Origin: Bacillota bacterium
GTDB lineage: Bacteria > Bacillota_I > Bacilli_A > RFN20 > CAG-826
Direction: 5' to 3'
NCBI GenBank assembly: GCA_023393065.1
Contig: JAEWMX010000004.1
Span: 1-52,334 of the forward strand
Length of the DNA: 52,334 nt
The position numbers and the translations under genes were made by a program. Numbering within the stretch: position 1 is the stretch's first letter; each line of letters begins with the position of its first letter. The notes beneath the pieces are model-generated. The model saw only the letters and a list, made by a program, of their open reading frames with translations, was not told the origin of the DNA and ran no database searches. Below, piece after piece: positions 7,590-15,890 of this stretch.

Positions 7590-8870
7590 TTATTTCGTAA
7601 TCTCTTGTTTGATGCGGTCGGTGACTTCCTGCGCACGTTTATAAATGTCTTCAATTGGTTCACCGATGAAAAACTTGCCGTCTTCATATAAGATTCGGCC
7701 GTTAATCATCGTCATTTTGACATTTTCTTTAGAACCGCTATAGACGATGTTCTTTTCGATGTTATTAATCGGCTGCATGTTCGGACGATAGAGATCAATC
7801 ATGATGATGTCGGCTAATTTCCCGACTTCGAGGGTGTCGGCATCATCAAGGCCGAGTGCTCTGGCTCCTCCCACCGTCGCCATCTTCAACACTTGATAGC
7901 CATCTAAAGATGTCGGATCCATCGTCTTTAATTTCGACAGTCCGGTAACTAAAAACATCTCGCGGAAGAAATCGAGGCTGTTGTTGCTGGCCGGTCCATC
8001 GGTCCCGAGCGAGAGGTTGATTCCGAAATCGAGAAACTTCTGAATCGGCGCAATTCCGCTAGCTAGTTTGGTGTTGCTGCTCGGACAGGTGACGAGATGG
8101 AGGTTACGACGTTTAAAGATCTCCATATCTTGTTCGGTCAGATAGACGCCGTGAAAACCACCGCCCCCGTAGTTAAAGAGGCCGAGTTTTTCAAAGTAGA
8201 CAGCCGGCGTGTCGCCGTGGCGTTCGACGCAACCATCGACTTCGTTTTGCGTCTCGCTAATGTGAGTAAAAACCGGGGCTTTGAGCTCGTTAGCGAGACC
8301 GGATAAAGAGACGAGCATCTCGTGTGTTGACGTATATTCGGCATGAAAGCCTAAACGAAAACTGACTAATTCGGATTTTCCGTTAATCGCCTCGTAATTG
8401 TCGCGAAGGCTACTAATTGATTCTTTGAAAGAGGTCGGTGTGCCGAGAATGATTGTCCGCATGCCAAAATCGATGGCGGCGCGAGCGATTTCTTTTGGAA
8501 AATAGTACATGTCGAAGTTCGCGGTGATGCCGCTTGTCAAATATTCGGCAAAAGCGAGTTTCGAAAGGTGATAGACATCGCTAGGTTGGAGTTTAGCTTC
8601 GATGGGGAAAACCCAATTATAAAGCCAATCGCGCAAAGCCAAATCGTCGGCGTAACTTCTTAGAAAAGTCATCGCCGAGTGATTGTGGGCATTTTTAAAG
8701 CCCGGCATCAAAACATTTCCTCGGCAGAGAATAACGCGGTCAAAAGGTCCTTGTCGTAATCCGTTATTTCCAATATAGACAATCCGATTGCCATCGACGA
8801 CGAGATCGCCGCGAAATATCGGTTTATCGCTCATGGTTAGAATGCGTGCATCTTCAAACAGTATGCGCAT
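7590..8870 (-). CDS. Amidohydrolase, MTA/SAH deaminase-like
   Basis: It belongs to the metal-dependent amidohydrolase superfamily closest to 5-methylthioadenosine/S-adenosylhomocysteine deaminases, which deaminate the adenine ring. Seen are the metal motif HNH in FKNAHNHSAM, the conserved stretch LRDWLYNWVFPIEAKL, a second histidine in HISETQNE, and SLGTDGPASNN carrying the catalytic Asp. The 426-residue length is normal. A strong AAGGAGG ribosome site precedes the ATG. The small rubredoxin-like gene lies 28 nt upstream, in the same direction. Related deaminases for other purines or guanine cannot be excluded. Confidence 0.82.
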   Translation of the reverse strand: MRILFEDARILTMSDKPIFRGDLVVDGNRIVYIGNNGLRQGPFDRVILCRGNVLMPGFKNAHNHSAMTFLRSYADDLALRDWLYNWVFPIEAKLQPSDVYHLSKLAFAEYLTSGITANFDMYYFPKEIARAAIDFGMRTIILGTPTSFKESISSLRDNYEAINGKSELVSFRLGFHAEYTSTHEMLVSLSGLANELKAPVFTHISETQNEVDGCVERHGDTPAVYFEKLGLFNYGGGGFHGVYLTEQDMEIFKRRNLHLVTCPSSNTKLASGIAPIQKFLDFGINLSLGTDGPASNNSLDFFREMFLVTGLSKLKTMDPTSLDGYQVLKMATVGGARALGLDDADTLEVGKLADIIMIDLYRPNMQPINNIEKNIVYSGSKENVKMTMINGRILYEDGKFFIGEPIEDIYKRAQEVTDRIKQEITK

Positions 8871-8898
8871 CGTTAATCCTCCTTAATGAATGAAAAAT

Positions 8899-9024
8899 TT
8901 ATTGGGGTTTGGCAGGTTCGGGAAGCGGGCGAAGCTTTTCTTTAGGAGCCCCGCAAACCGGGCATGTTCCGTCTTCGTTTGGAACGACGATTTGTCCACA
9001 TCTTAAACAGCGATACTTTTGCAT
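8899..9024 (-). CDS. 41-residue rubredoxin-like zinc/iron protein
   Basis: The ATG at 9024 has GGAG 6 nt upstream. The 41-residue product contains CLRCG (Cys6, Cys9) and CPVCG (Cys21, Cys24), the two CxxC knuckles of a rubredoxin or short zinc ribbon, followed by a proline-rich tail. It looks like the detached C-terminal domain of a rubrerythrin. The spacing between knuckles (11 residues) is shorter than in full rubredoxins. It lies 28 nt upstream of the deaminase gene and probably shares its transcript. Confidence 0.75.
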   Translation of the reverse strand: MQKYRCLRCGQIVVPNEDGTCPVCGAPKEKLRPLPEPAKPQ

Positions 9025-9095
9025 AAGATTCTCCTCGTTATGTCAACTATATTATATGCTATTGATTTTGATTGACTAGTTGTTTGCCACAAGTG

Positions 9096-10694
9096 TTACG
9101 AAAGGGCTTTGGTATCCACTTTGCCGACAAGCGTCTTCGGCAGGCTCTCGAGATAGGCGATTTCTTTTGGCACGGCGTAAACACCGCAGCGCTTTACGAC
9201 AATTTCATTAATCTCGGCATCAATGTTGCTCTTCGGTAAGGATCGATCTAAGACGACAAATAATTTGATGGCATTGCCAAGCTTTTCATCTTTGATGGCG
9301 ATTGCGGCGCATTCGTGGACTGTGCCCAAGTCCATAACCGCTCCTTCAATCTCGTTTGGAAAAACATTGATACCGCTGACTTTTATAATTCTTTTGAGCC
9401 TTTGCCGAAAATAGACAAAACCGTCTTCATCAAGACTTCCATAATCGCCTGTCGCAATCCAGACTACACCATCTTTATCTTTGACAAAGGGCTGATCTTG
9501 TTCATCGTTTAAAAAGCGATAGCCGTTCATCATCGTCTCACCGCGGACATAGAGTTCGCCATCTCGGCCAAACGGCAAGTCGGCTCGGGTTTCAAGATCG
9601 ACGACTTTCATCGCAACATTTGGCAAAATTTTGCCGACTGTCCCGGCTTTATGATGCCGATTGTTGTTAACTGAACAAACGGTGACGACTTCCGTCAAGC
9701 CGTATCCTTCGTATAGACGAGCTGGCGAATCGAATCGAGCCATGTGCTGATTGAAGCGCTCAATGAGGGAAGGGGCGACAAAATCGCCACCGACAAAACA
9801 GATGATGAGATTCTTAAGCATCGCTCCTTTAAAATGCTTATTGCGGAGGAGAGCTTCGAACAAGATCGGAACGCCGATGATAAATGATATTTGCTTTCTC
9901 TTGAGATATTTGACGACTTGCTGCGAATGAAACTTAGGCATCAGGGTGTTGCAAGCGCCAAAGGCCAAGCAAGCGTGCATACCCATGCACAAACCAAACC
10001 CATGAAAGATCGGAAGGACGGCCAGCATGAATTTGTGATTGGTATCGTCGATTCCGAGAATGTCGAGTCCGTTGCTCGCCAGAGCGTTAATGCTAAAAGA
10101 CGAAAGAGCGACGACTTTCGGCTTGCCAGTCGTTCCGCCGCTATGCAAATAAATAGCATCTTTTTGATAATCATTATCATAAGAAAATGCACCAATTTTC
10201 GAGTAAAACGAATCAATTTTGTCGATTTTTGCAATGTTTTTGAGCTTTTGGCGATTTTGCATCAAATAAGCAACTTTTACTATAGGATTGATGTCATGAA
10301 CCGGCGAACAAGCGATCACGCGAACGCCGTCTTCTTTTAAGGGCGCAAACTCGACAAAGGCGCTATCTAAAACGAACAGCAGTCGGCTTTTCGTCTCCTT
10401 CATAACGCCTCTCATCTGCTCATATTTCATCAATGGATGGATGAGATTAGCGATGGCGCCGAGCTGATTGATGGCATAGAGCAAGTGCACGGCGCTCGGT
10501 ATGTTGGGTAGGCAGACGGAGATGACATCGTTAGCTCGCGCGCCGTAATCGAACAATCCTTGAGCCAAGCCATTGACTTTGCTTAATAATGACACATAGC
10601 TAATTTTTCGGCTCATGTAGATGAGGGCCGTGCGATTAGGATACCGCGTGCACGAAGCGAGAAGCGCACCGTAGAGGGTTGTGTTCTTTTCCAT
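9096..10694 (-). CDS. AMP-forming acyl-CoA synthetase/ligase
   Basis: This 532-residue member of the ANL superfamily activates a carboxylic acid with ATP and loads it on CoA. The P-loop-like motif HSGGTTGKPKV, the A5 motif YEGYGLTE, the adenylate-binding ATGDYGSLDEDGFVYF and the C-terminal lysine in LPKTLVGKVD are all present. A medium- or long-chain fatty acid is the likely substrate, but the pocket cannot be read with confidence. It is last in a co-directional run and starts 8 nt after the DUF1624 gene, with no good ribosome site, so it is probably coupled. Confidence 0.85.
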   Translation of the reverse strand: MEKNTTLYGALLASCTRYPNRTALIYMSRKISYVSLLSKVNGLAQGLFDYGARANDVISVCLPNIPSAVHLLYAINQLGAIANLIHPLMKYEQMRGVMKETKSRLLFVLDSAFVEFAPLKEDGVRVIACSPVHDINPIVKVAYLMQNRQKLKNIAKIDKIDSFYSKIGAFSYDNDYQKDAIYLHSGGTTGKPKVVALSSFSINALASNGLDILGIDDTNHKFMLAVLPIFHGFGLCMGMHACLAFGACNTLMPKFHSQQVVKYLKRKQISFIIGVPILFEALLRNKHFKGAMLKNLIICFVGGDFVAPSLIERFNQHMARFDSPARLYEGYGLTEVVTVCSVNNNRHHKAGTVGKILPNVAMKVVDLETRADLPFGRDGELYVRGETMMNGYRFLNDEQDQPFVKDKDGVVWIATGDYGSLDEDGFVYFRQRLKRIIKVSGINVFPNEIEGAVMDLGTVHECAAIAIKDEKLGNAIKLFVVLDRSLPKSNIDAEINEIVVKRCGVYAVPKEIAYLESLPKTLVGKVDTKALS

Positions 10695-10702
10695 ATGTTT
10701 AC

Positions 10703-11686
10703 TTATTTTAAAGGTACTCCAAAAATTAAAAAGACGATAAAGGTGAGAAGAGCCAAAACGAATTGATGAAAAAGATAAATATATATGGTCTTTGAACCGA
10801 TAAAAGTCAGAGGTCGTAAGGCTTTTTCCACACCAGTAGCAACAGGGCTTGATTTATATAAGAGCAAGCTTTTTTTCTTCGAATACAACAGCTCTCCGAG
10901 AAACCCACCTAAAAAGGCATAGCCAAGATATGGAAAAAGGCCGGCCCAATCAACGCCGAACCACAAGCGGCCGAGGATGATGTCGACCTTGGTTCCAAAA
11001 CCATACCTAATCGGTGTAAAAACACCATTAACAACCCGATGCGAAGGAATCATCGATGTCAGCCTTCCGTTGATGAGCAACCACCAGTTCTGAGCATCGA
11101 TATCGCGAGTCGCGGCTCCGATCCGCATCCAATATCCGACGCCGATAAATAGAAGAGCGAGATATAAGGAGACATATCTCCATATTATCTTTGATCCGGT
11201 CGTTATTATGATAAATTGGCGAAAGCAAGAGTAGATAATCATCGCGAGGCCGAGGCAAGATATGATGCCAAAAAAGATAAACATATCTGTCTCAAAAATC
11301 ATCGAGGCCAAATATGAAAACGATGATATGATGGCGCCAAAACCGAGAATGAGCATGCCGCGTTTGAGGCTGTTGCGCGATAGATAGGTGCTGATTCCGC
11401 TTAAGATGAAAAAGAGGGCGATAACGCCATATCGAAGATTGATGCGCCACGCCTCAAACCAGTAGTTATAACACCAAGTCGAAAGATCTTGGAGAGCTTG
11501 AGGAGCGCCCGACATCGCAAAAAGAGAGGGAGCGAGAATGCCAATGTCGTAGGCGATGTGATCGACGACCATGAGCAGGATTAATATTCCCCTTAACAAA
11601 TCGATTTCAAAAATGCGTTTAACCCGCTTTTTTACTGTTCTAAGAGGCAAGGCACTCAGATGACTGCTGTTAAGCGCTATTTCCAT
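10703..11686 (-). CDS. DUF1624/HGSNAT-like membrane protein
   Basis: The N-terminus has the hallmark EIDLLRGILILLMVVDHIAYD of the heparan-alpha-glucosaminide N-acetyltransferase catalytic family (DUF1624). In eukaryotes this family moves an acetyl group from acetyl-CoA across the membrane. The bacterial function is not settled. Eight or so hydrophobic segments follow, including GIISCLGLAMIIYSCF. I use the ATG at 11686 (327 residues). A TTG ten codons upstream is open but has no support. There is no Shine-Dalgarno; instead a TATATT at 11693-11698 would place the transcript start on the ATG. Confidence 0.75.
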   Translation of the reverse strand: MEIALNSSHLSALPLRTVKKRVKRIFEIDLLRGILILLMVVDHIAYDIGILAPSLFAMSGAPQALQDLSTWCYNYWFEAWRINLRYGVIALFFILSGISTYLSRNSLKRGMLILGFGAIISSFSYLASMIFETDMFIFFGIISCLGLAMIIYSCFRQFIIITTGSKIIWRYVSLYLALLFIGVGYWMRIGAATRDIDAQNWWLLINGRLTSMIPSHRVVNGVFTPIRYGFGTKVDIILGRLWFGVDWAGLFPYLGYAFLGGFLGELLYSKKKSLLLYKSSPVATGVEKALRPLTFIGSKTIYIYLFHQFVLALLTFIVFLIFGVPLK

Positions 11687-11692
11687 ATAGAC

Positions 11693-11698
11693 AATATA
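11693..11698 (-). promoter_or_regulatory. -10 box placed for a leaderless start
   Basis: TATATT on the minus strand ends 7 nt from the ATG at 11686, so the predicted transcript would begin on or next to the start codon. No good -35 is visible. Confidence 0.4.
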
Positions 11699-11738
11699 GC
11701 AAAAAGAAAATGGCAAGTCTTAATAATTCGCTTGCCCA

Positions 11739-12647
11739 CTAATTATTTAGCTCGTCGTCCTGTCGCTTTAGATAATCCGAATAAGCTTTATCGATCTTGG
11801 CAAAATAGCGTATGAAACAGCGGTAAAAACCTTTTGCGTCTTTCGTGATATAAGGTAATTCTAGCGATTCGTTCTTTTCAATTGCTGCAAAGCGATAGAC
11901 ACCATTTACGCGCCAGGAGTTGATGTAGCCGATGCCGATGGCGTCGGTCGGGCAGAAAAATGAGCAACGCATGCACATTTGGCAGTTGTGATGAAATTTG
12001 ATTTTACTATCTTCATAATAAATATTATGGACCGGGCAGTCGCGAACGCATTTCATACATTTGATGCACTTGTTCATATCCGTGCGATAAAAATACGAAT
12101 TGATTGTCGCGCCAGGGCGCTGAATGCCGATTACCCACGCTAAAAAGTTGTAAATATAATTCGTTTTGAGAAACACTCTTTTGCCTTCTAGAACATTGGT
12201 GACGACTATTTTGCTGAGCTTGCGGTTATAAGCCATTATCTCTTTGACGAACGCATCCGCGAACCGAAAGTGGATGTTGTAAGGCATGACAAAGTGGTAG
12301 TCGCCCAGTACATCGCACTTCTTTTTTCTTAATCTCCGAAGAATTCGACGACTCGATGCATTATTCAAAGCGAGCGTTTCGCCCGACGATTTAAAGATGA
12401 AATACTTACAATTTTTCGATAAGCTTAGCCTTTTGACATAACGCCAAAAAAAGCGCGGTTCGTTAAAGGCGTAAATCGGATAACCGAGACCGACGAGGTC
12501 ATAGTCAGAAAGATCGATGCTCGGCGTATCGATATCGATTTTAATAATTTCCGTCCGATGGCCTTTTAAAGCAAAATCGCTCGCCAAAAGACGAGCAATT
12601 TCGTAGGTGTTATTCGTTCCCGAAAAAAGGAGAAACAAGATTCTCAT
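11739..12647 (-). CDS. EFR1-type flavodoxin/ferredoxin fusion
   Basis: The N-terminal 180 residues form a flavodoxin-like domain starting MRILFLLFSGTNNTYEIA, with a phosphate-binding loop SGTNNT. The C-terminal part has two 4Fe-4S motifs, CIKCMKCVRDCP and CQMCMRCSFFCP. This layout matches the EFR1 family of cytosolic electron-transfer proteins, whose partners are usually unknown. The 302-residue length is typical. It lies between a lipoprotein gene (14 nt upstream) and the DUF1624 gene. Confidence 0.88.
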   Translation of the reverse strand: MRILFLLFSGTNNTYEIARLLASDFALKGHRTEIIKIDIDTPSIDLSDYDLVGLGYPIYAFNEPRFFWRYVKRLSLSKNCKYFIFKSSGETLALNNASSRRILRRLRKKKCDVLGDYHFVMPYNIHFRFADAFVKEIMAYNRKLSKIVVTNVLEGKRVFLKTNYIYNFLAWVIGIQRPGATINSYFYRTDMNKCIKCMKCVRDCPVHNIYYEDSKIKFHHNCQMCMRCSFFCPTDAIGIGYINSWRVNGVYRFAAIEKNESLELPYITKDAKGFYRCFIRYFAKIDKAYSDYLKRQDDELNN

Positions 12648-12660
12648 GATGATTGGAGCA

Positions 12661-13593
12661 TTATACTTCAGTTATTTCTGGAATTTCCTCTAAATCGTAG
12701 TCGCCGTTAACTTCGGTAGACCACTTCATAATCGTTTCGTTGTAACCGATAATAATCGGTTCTTTTAAATATTTAATGACCTCGGCGGCATGATATATCT
12801 CAGATACGACACGCGTCTCGATGTACTCGCGAGCTTGAACCGGAAAGTATAGTGGATCATCAGAATCTTCTGGTTCAAATAAAGCGAGTTTGATCTCGCT
12901 AACCAGCGAATTCGTCGTGCGGACAAAGCCGTTGCGAGATAGATTTAGCGTATTAAAGCTCGATGTCCTCGTGAGAATGATGATTTCGTCGTCGGCATTC
13001 ATTCCGATGGCGGTCGCGGCATCGCTGGCGCTTTCGACATATGAAGTTGCGCCGAAACCGAATAAATCATCATAGTCGGTGGCATCATCATAAGCGCCAT
13101 CGGCAAAGACGAAGACTTGTAAGTCTTCATTAACTTGAAGTGAGAAACGGACTTCAAAAGTTGTCGGCGTCGGAAGATAAGTCCACTGGTCTAAAACGAC
13201 GGTCGTCGTGTAGTCAAGATAGTCGTTTAAAACCGATTCGCTCATATTTTGCATAGAGACCCGAACATGATTTTCGTATAATTTTATATCCGCGGTCGAT
13301 GAGAGCGAATAGTCGATGCCATTTGCTCCATCTGAAGAATAATCTCCGAAATAGGAATGATCGTAATCGCGGTTTTCGGTCGTTTGCGACAATCCGGTAA
13401 CATAGTCGTCGATGCGCGGGATGCCATCCTCGAAAATGTCCGTTTCGTCATCGGTCAAAAGCCGCACGATCGATTCGGTCTGAAAACCGATGGGGATATA
13501 TTTATCTTCTTGAAACGGATTATAATCCGTAACGGAGCAAGCGGCGAGGAAACTGACGAGCGGAAGGATGAGGAGCAGCCTAGTCTTTTTCAT
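12661..13593 (-). CDS. Lipoprotein of unknown function, paralogue B
   Basis: The 310-residue product has lipobox L-A-A-C (Cys19) and a mature region with no family I recognise. It is a diverged copy of the next gene upstream. Both share the pattern F-x(4)-YxPxG-x(6)-IVRxL near residues 26-46, an acidic DYDD stretch mid-protein (EDDYDDYF against TDYDDLFG) and a similar overall length. A GGAGG site precedes the ATG, and only 3 nt separate it from paralogue A. Surface-exposed acidic lipoproteins in tandem suggest duplication. Confidence 0.7.
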   Translation of the reverse strand: MKKTRLLLILPLVSFLAACSVTDYNPFQEDKYIPIGFQTESIVRLLTDDETDIFEDGIPRIDDYVTGLSQTTENRDYDHSYFGDYSSDGANGIDYSLSSTADIKLYENHVRVSMQNMSESVLNDYLDYTTTVVLDQWTYLPTPTTFEVRFSLQVNEDLQVFVFADGAYDDATDYDDLFGFGATSYVESASDAATAIGMNADDEIIILTRTSSFNTLNLSRNGFVRTTNSLVSEIKLALFEPEDSDDPLYFPVQAREYIETRVVSEIYHAAEVIKYLKEPIIIGYNETIMKWSTEVNGDYDLEEIPEITEV

Positions 13594-13596
13594 GGT

Positions 13597-14544
13597 TTAT
13601 TCCTCCTCTTCAGCGGTCGCAGCTGGAATGCTATCGAGGGCGAAATTGTTGTTTGTCGCCGTGCTCGAGTTGATGATCACTTCTTGATATGCCAAAAGGA
13701 CAGGACGCTCGCGATAAGTGACTGCCACATCGGCGATATTTGGGACTTCATAAGAGATGATGAGGTTTTCTTGATAGATTCTCGAGGAGACCAAGTAGTA
13801 GTATTCAGCTTCACTATCCTCATCGACTCCTTTAGCAAAATAGGCTTCAAAAAGTCTATTTGTCTCGAGGATAAACTCGCTGCCATCGGGAGCTACATAC
13901 TCGCTTCCTAGAGGCGTCACATCGCTCGTCGTGTTCGTCGCCGCAAGGAGTCCGGCTTCGGTCATGCCGATGCTGCAGGAACCGACTTCCGACCAGACCG
14001 AGGCGCTGAAATCGATGGCAAAGTAGTCATCATAGTCATCTTCGGCTGAATACGGTTCGGTCGATACTGCGACGACATGCTCGCCACTTTCATCGGTCAG
14101 ATCAAGCGTCAGCGAAATCTCGGTCTCCTCTTCGTTGAGAACACCATAATACGCTGCTTGTGCTTCGGAGCTCATGGTAGAACCTTGATAGATAAGTTCA
14201 TTCTCCTGCCGTATTTCTGTCTTAAAAACGCCGTTTTCATATATTCTATGAGACATCGACTCTGACAGGCGTCCGTCATAAGTCGAACTCGTAATGTGGT
14301 TGGGCAAGGCCTTCTTTTCATAGATGCGAGCTTCGATGTTCTGTGTATAAGATTTAAGGTAGATGTCTGTCAATCCGATTGAATCATCAAATAACGCGGT
14401 TTCTTCCATATTGAGGGCACGAACGATTTTATGGCTCGGTGTCATGCCTTTTGGCTTATATTCATCGTTGGCAAAGGGTTCACCGCCATTACATCCCACA
14501 AGAAAAAGGCTCAATAAGGGCACGAGGACAAATTTCCTATTCAT
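13597..14544 (-). CDS. Lipoprotein of unknown function, paralogue A
   Basis: The 315-residue product has lipobox L-V-G-C (Cys18) and begins MNRKFVLVPLLSLF. I chose the ATG at 14544 because GAGG lies 8 nt upstream; the in-frame starts at 14553 and 14550 are too close to that site. It is the promoter-proximal member of a lipoprotein pair and of the co-directional block down to the acyl-CoA ligase. No catalytic motif is visible. Strongly acidic, with many Ser, Thr and Tyr residues as in surface proteins. Confidence 0.7.
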   Translation of the reverse strand: MNRKFVLVPLLSLFLVGCNGGEPFANDEYKPKGMTPSHKIVRALNMEETALFDDSIGLTDIYLKSYTQNIEARIYEKKALPNHITSSTYDGRLSESMSHRIYENGVFKTEIRQENELIYQGSTMSSEAQAAYYGVLNEEETEISLTLDLTDESGEHVVAVSTEPYSAEDDYDDYFAIDFSASVWSEVGSCSIGMTEAGLLAATNTTSDVTPLGSEYVAPDGSEFILETNRLFEAYFAKGVDEDSEAEYYYLVSSRIYQENLIISYEVPNIADVAVTYRERPVLLAYQEVIINSSTATNNNFALDSIPAATAEEEE

Positions 14545-14626
14545 ATGCATCACCTCTTAGTTAGAGTATAGCACATGGCGCGCGCCCATTAGCAAGCAAG
14601 CTTAGACATTTTTATCACATTCTTTT

Positions 14627-14655
14627 TTGACATTATTTAAGAAATATTAGAAAAT
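14627..14655 (+). promoter_or_regulatory. Promoter of the acyltransferase gene, nearly leaderless
   Basis: A perfect TTGACA (14627-14632), 17-nt spacer and GAAAAT (14650-14655). The predicted start near 14662 leaves about 2 nt before the ATG at 14664, which has no ribosome site. Confidence 0.5.
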
Positions 14656-14663
14656 TGTTTACA

Positions 14664-15890
14664 ATGCCACGAAAACACCGGCTTTTTCGCGAGGTTCGCC
14701 TCCGCCACCACTTCTACGCTTGGATCAACCGCGTAATCGTATCCAATATCATTCGCCATAAATATCGTTTCAAAGGTGAGAAGATACGAAAAAAGCGCTT
14801 CACGCCACAGCTCGTCTTGTGCAATCACCAAAGTGAACTTGATCCGTTTTTGCTATATTTCGTCTACAAAGCGCCTCTCTACATCGTCGCAAACGAACAA
14901 GTTGTCACCAACCCCGGATATGGTTTCTTGCTCAAACACTTCATGAATCCCATCCCGATCAAAAAAGGGACGATCGACATCAATGTTATTCGCCGAATGA
15001 AAGACGCGATTGAGGAAGGCGGTTCAGTCGCCGTTTTCCCCGAAGCCAATTCGACGTTTGACGGACAGCCTTGCTTTCATCTTCACAATCCCGGAAAACT
15101 TGCAAAAATGCTCGGCATCGAAGTTGTGATTTATAATCTTCACGGCGCCTATTTTTCAAACCCGCGCTGGAGCATTTTTCGCAAACTCGGACCGACAAAA
15201 GGAGTAATCCGCAAGGTTATTTCAGTTGAAGAGATCAAGCAGATGACGGTCGAAGAGTTAGAACAAGTTATTCGCGAATGCATAAGCGTCGACCCCTACG
15301 AGAATAAAGCCGATAAGTATCGCGGTGAGTTCTTAGCCAAGGGTCTAGAGCGGCTATTTTTCTTTTGTCCCAAATGCCATCACGATCATGTTTTAGAGTC
15401 GCGCGATGATTATCTTTTTTGCAAAAACTGCGATTTTCAAGGTGTCTATGACGAAAGCGGATACTTCACTATCGAAAAGACTCCATATCAACTTCACGAA
15501 ATTGCCCGCCCGATGATTGACGAATACGAAAGATACATCCTAAAAAACACCGACGAGATCTTTAGTGAAGATGTCGATATCAAGGTGTGTTGGGGCAATA
15601 AGCGCCGCCACTATTATGCGGCCTGCACATTCTCGCTTAATCGCGATGGCATTTCGATCGTGGGTAAGAAGGTAGATTTCGCCATCCCCTTTAGTGATTT
15701 GCGCGGCTATGGTTGCCAGCAGAAGCGCAAACTCGTCCTCTATTCTTATTCGCTGCCGACAATTATTATCAAGATGAAACCGATGGTATCAATTTACCAG
15801 TATTATATAACCCTGAAGATATTTGAAAACATCAAAAGGAAAGGAATAAACAACTATGTCCCTCTTACCCATCGTGAACTTGGCTTCTAA
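14664..15890 (+). CDS. PlsC-like acyltransferase with C-terminal zinc ribbon
   Basis: The N-terminal half is a 1-acyl-glycerol-3-phosphate acyltransferase domain with the catalytic NHQSELD (His55, Asp60) and the substrate motif FPEANST (125-131). The domain acylates lysophospholipids at the membrane face. Unusually, residues 235-256 then show CPKC and CKNC, a zinc-ribbon knuckle pair, followed by about 150 residues I do not recognise. The total of 408 residues is nearly twice a normal PlsC. ATG at 14664 is the first plausible start. The last 35 nt overlap the start of the symporter gene. Confidence 0.8.
   Translation: MPRKHRLFREVRLRHHFYAWINRVIVSNIIRHKYRFKGEKIRKKRFTPQLVLCNHQSELDPFLLYFVYKAPLYIVANEQVVTNPGYGFLLKHFMNPIPIKKGTIDINVIRRMKDAIEEGGSVAVFPEANSTFDGQPCFHLHNPGKLAKMLGIEVVIYNLHGAYFSNPRWSIFRKLGPTKGVIRKVISVEEIKQMTVEELEQVIRECISVDPYENKADKYRGEFLAKGLERLFFFCPKCHHDHVLESRDDYLFCKNCDFQGVYDESGYFTIEKTPYQLHEIARPMIDEYERYILKNTDEIFSEDVDIKVCWGNKRRHYYAACTFSLNRDGISIVGKKVDFAIPFSDLRGYGCQQKRKLVLYSYSLPTIIIKMKPMVSIYQYYITLKIFENIKRKGINNYVPLTHRELGF

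Noticed and set aside
10703..11716. TTG start at 11716 for the DUF1624 protein
   Set aside because: There is no ribosome site at the TTG; the ATG at 11686 fits the predicted transcript start.
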